The notes beneath the pieces are model-generated. The model saw only the letters and a list, made by a program, of their open reading frames with translations, made no database searches and was not told the DNA's origin. A stretch of DNA of 7,168 nucleotides from Verrucomicrobiales bacterium (GTDB lineage Bacteria > Verrucomicrobiota > Verrucomicrobiia > Verrucomicrobiales > SLCJ01), in NCBI GenBank assembly GCA_007125835.1, contig SLCJ01000068.1, forward strand, positions 1 through 7,168. The letters run 5' to 3'. Shown here piece after piece: positions 6,099 through 7,168 of the stretch. How positions within the stretch are numbered: the stretch's first letter is position 1; every line of letters starts with the position of its first letter. A program made the translations under genes and the position numbers.

Positions 6099-6214
6099 CA
6101 TTTCCGGAAATGAAAAATCTTCATCGCATCCAATGAAGAATGGAGGTTTCCAGCGGCGCTGGCGACGGAAGGAATCCGTCGTGCGGTTGCAAGCAGAGCC
6201 TTCGCAACACGCAC
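6099..6214 (+). promoter_or_regulatory. Hairpin-rich leader / probable riboswitch expression platform
   Basis: Between aptamer and ATG 6224 the RNA can form five successive hairpins. They are CATTT/AAATG (6099-6112), TCTTCAT/ATGAAGA (6118-6139, loop CGCATCCA), CCAGC/GCTGG (6150-6162), CGACGGA/TCCGTCG (6163-6181, loop AGGAA) and GTGCGGTTGC/GCAAC-A-CGCAC (6181-6214). The last has ten pairs and a bulged A and ends 9 nt before the start codon; it shares G6181 with the previous stem. None is followed by a T-run, so transcription termination is unlikely and control of translation is the better guess. A GGAGG at 6142-6146 has no start codon at a useful distance. I could not identify a convincing L13 partner for L5. 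Confidence 0.55.
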
Positions 6215-6223
6215 ATCCAGAAC

Positions 6224-7042
6224 ATGAAAATCAAACATCTGCTCCTGATGGGGGCGGCGGTCGCCTCGTCGGCGCATGCTGCAGTCATCACCTTTGAATC
6301 CCTGCCTCTTGGCGACCCATCCAACGACGGCTCCACCGCCTACACCGGCCCAGACGGCGGCCACTATTGGAACGGCAGCAACGACTCCGGCTCGTTTGCT
6401 GCGGCAGGGGCCACGTTCAACAACGAATTCACCGATTGGGGTGGCGGCTTCGCCTCGTGGGCCGGATTCGCCTACTCAAACACCACCGACACCACGACCG
6501 CCGGATTCTCCAACCAATACAGCTCCATCACCGGCGGCGGATTGGGTGGCTCGGCCACTTACGTGGTGGGCTATTATTCGGAGTTTGGCCCGGTGTTCCC
6601 AACCATCACCTTCGGCTCGCCGCTCGACCTGGCCGGGCGCGGGGCCATCGTCACCAACACCACCTACACCGCGCTCGACATGCTCAACGGCTCGGGATTT
6701 TCCGCCCCGTTTGGTGGCGCTTCCGGAGACGTCCCCGACTTCCTCCGCCTCCGGGCCGAGGGGTTTTTGGGTGGCAGCCCGACAGGCTCGGCCGGCTTCC
6801 TGCTCGCCGACTACCGCTTCACCGACAATGCACTCGATTATATCGTCGACACCTGGCAGTTTTTCAGCCTGAGCAGCCTCGGTGTGGTTGATGAAGTGCG
6901 TTTCTCCATCGAGTCGTCGAATCCGGGCACCCCGACGTATTTCGCGCTCGGAGCCTTCAACGTGATCCCGGAGCCCGGCTCCGCCGCGCTGACCGCCGCC
7001 GCGCTGTCCCTTCTCGCCCTGCGCCGCCGCCGCGCCGCCTGA
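6224..7042 (+). CDS. DUF4465 protein with PEP-CTERM tail; candidate cell-envelope B12-binding protein
   Basis: The 272-residue product has a signal peptide (1-19, cleavage likely after AHA). The DUF4465-type domain (about 22-246) carries characteristic strings: GATFNNEFTDWGGGFASWAGFAYSN, a segment starting GFSNQYSSITGGG (94-106), VGYY (115-118), VTNTTYTALDM (143-153), PDFLRLRAEG (171-180), FLLADYRFTDN (192-202), YIVDTWQFFSLSSLG (206-220) and TPTYFALGAF (236-245). The C-terminus is a PEP-CTERM signal: PEP 249-251, a hydrophobic helix, and RRRR at 267-270. It predicts exosortase processing and envelope attachment. ATG 6224 is chosen because the signal peptide starts there; ATG 6140 is in frame but adds 28 polar residues. 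No Shine-Dalgarno is visible. The B12 riboswitch upstream, plus my recollection that DUF4465-type proteins (BtuH) bind B12 in Bacteroides, suggests a B12-capture role; this is inference. Confidence 0.88.
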   Translation: MKIKHLLLMGAAVASSAHAAVITFESLPLGDPSNDGSTAYTGPDGGHYWNGSNDSGSFAAAGATFNNEFTDWGGGFASWAGFAYSNTTDTTTAGFSNQYSSITGGGLGGSATYVVGYYSEFGPVFPTITFGSPLDLAGRGAIVTNTTYTALDMLNGSGFSAPFGGASGDVPDFLRLRAEGFLGGSPTGSAGFLLADYRFTDNALDYIVDTWQFFSLSSLGVVDEVRFSIESSNPGTPTYFALGAFNVIPEPGSAALTAAALSLLALRRRRAA

Positions 7043-7067
7043 AGGCAGATCCCGCAAAAAAAACAAC

Positions 7068-7168
7068 ATGAGCTTTCCAAGAAACAGAACCAACAGCTCC
7101 ATGGCGGCCCTTGCGGCCGCCATGGGACTGTCCCTCTCCGCCGCCGCCGCTGCGGCGGACGGCCCCTA
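7068..7168 (+). CDS. N-terminus of an exported protein, second gene of the B12-riboswitch operon (partial)
   Basis: ATG 7068 begins 25 bp after the DUF4465 stop, and 33 codons are present before the window ends. The peptide has a polar, basic start (SFPRNRTNSS), then an Ala/Leu-rich hydrophobic stretch with LAAAMGLSLSAAAAAADGP, which reads as a signal peptide cut near residue 30. The internal ATG at 7101 would give a start with almost no basic n-region, so 7068 is preferred. There is no Shine-Dalgarno at normal distance, only an A-rich stretch (7056-7063). The tight spacing and shared direction indicate one transcript with the DUF4465 gene. The mature domain is outside the window. A TonB-dependent B12 receptor, a BtuG-like beta-propeller or another PEP-CTERM protein are all possible and cannot be told apart here. 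Confidence 0.72.
   Translation, partial: MSFPRNRTNSSMAALAAAMGLSLSAAAAAADGP

Noticed and set aside
6140..6223. Earlier in-frame start (ATG 6140) for the DUF4465 gene
   Set aside because: The added 28 residues are polar, lie over leader hairpins and would bury the signal peptide. The nearby GGAGG (6142-6146) lies after, not before, that ATG.
6476..7123. Minus-strand open frame (215 codons) opposite the DUF4465 gene
   Set aside because: Gly/Arg/Glu-rich shadow of a well-supported plus-strand gene.
1..7168. CRISPR array, integrase attachment site or prophage
   Set aside because: No regularly spaced repeats, no integrase, and no duplicated tRNA 3' end were seen near the tRNA-Ala gene.

Overview
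The window looks like part of the chromosome of a GC-rich, Gram-negative member of the Verrucomicrobiota, probably near Luteolibacter/Haloferula (Verrucomicrobiales). The evidence is a protein with a PEP-CTERM sorting tail ending in an Arg cluster, a lipoprotein, an O-antigen-ligase-type membrane protein, and the near absence of Shine-Dalgarno sequences before the main genes. The genus is inferred from style; no marker gene proves it.

Layout. (1) 1-982, minus strand: start of a polytopic membrane protein of the O-antigen ligase/polymerase (Wzy_C) family, running off the left edge. (2) 1031-1311, minus: a 59-residue acidic lipoprotein gene with a very good rho-independent terminator and a possible promoter close to its start codon. 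(3) 1375-2358, plus: a solitary Y1 (HUH) transposase of the REP-associated/IS200-like type, with the window's clearest Shine-Dalgarno sequence. (4) 2397-5700, minus: a housekeeping cluster in transcription order tRNA-Ala(GGC), carA (pyrimidine/arginine synthesis), a tail-anchored FHA-domain protein, and purA (purine synthesis). A dense G-run cluster on the plus strand, capable of forming G-quadruplexes, lies just upstream of purA. (5) 5701-6223: divergent control region, with a tRNA promoter on the minus strand and, on the plus strand, a promoter, a cobalamin (B12) riboswitch and a leader packed with hairpins. (6) 6224-7168, plus: a DUF4465 protein with signal peptide and PEP-CTERM tail, then 25 bp later the first 33 codons of another exported protein.

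The most interesting part is region 5-6. A B12 riboswitch is followed directly by a DUF4465 protein whose tail marks it for exosortase processing at the cell envelope. As I recall, DUF4465-type proteins occur in Bacteroidetes B12-uptake loci, where the surface lipoprotein BtuH binds B12. The reading proposed here is a Verrucomicrobial counterpart that replaces the lipid anchor with a PEP-CTERM tail and heads a B12-regulated uptake operon extending past the right edge. The riboswitch and the DUF4465 architecture can be read from the sequence; B12 binding by this protein is inference.
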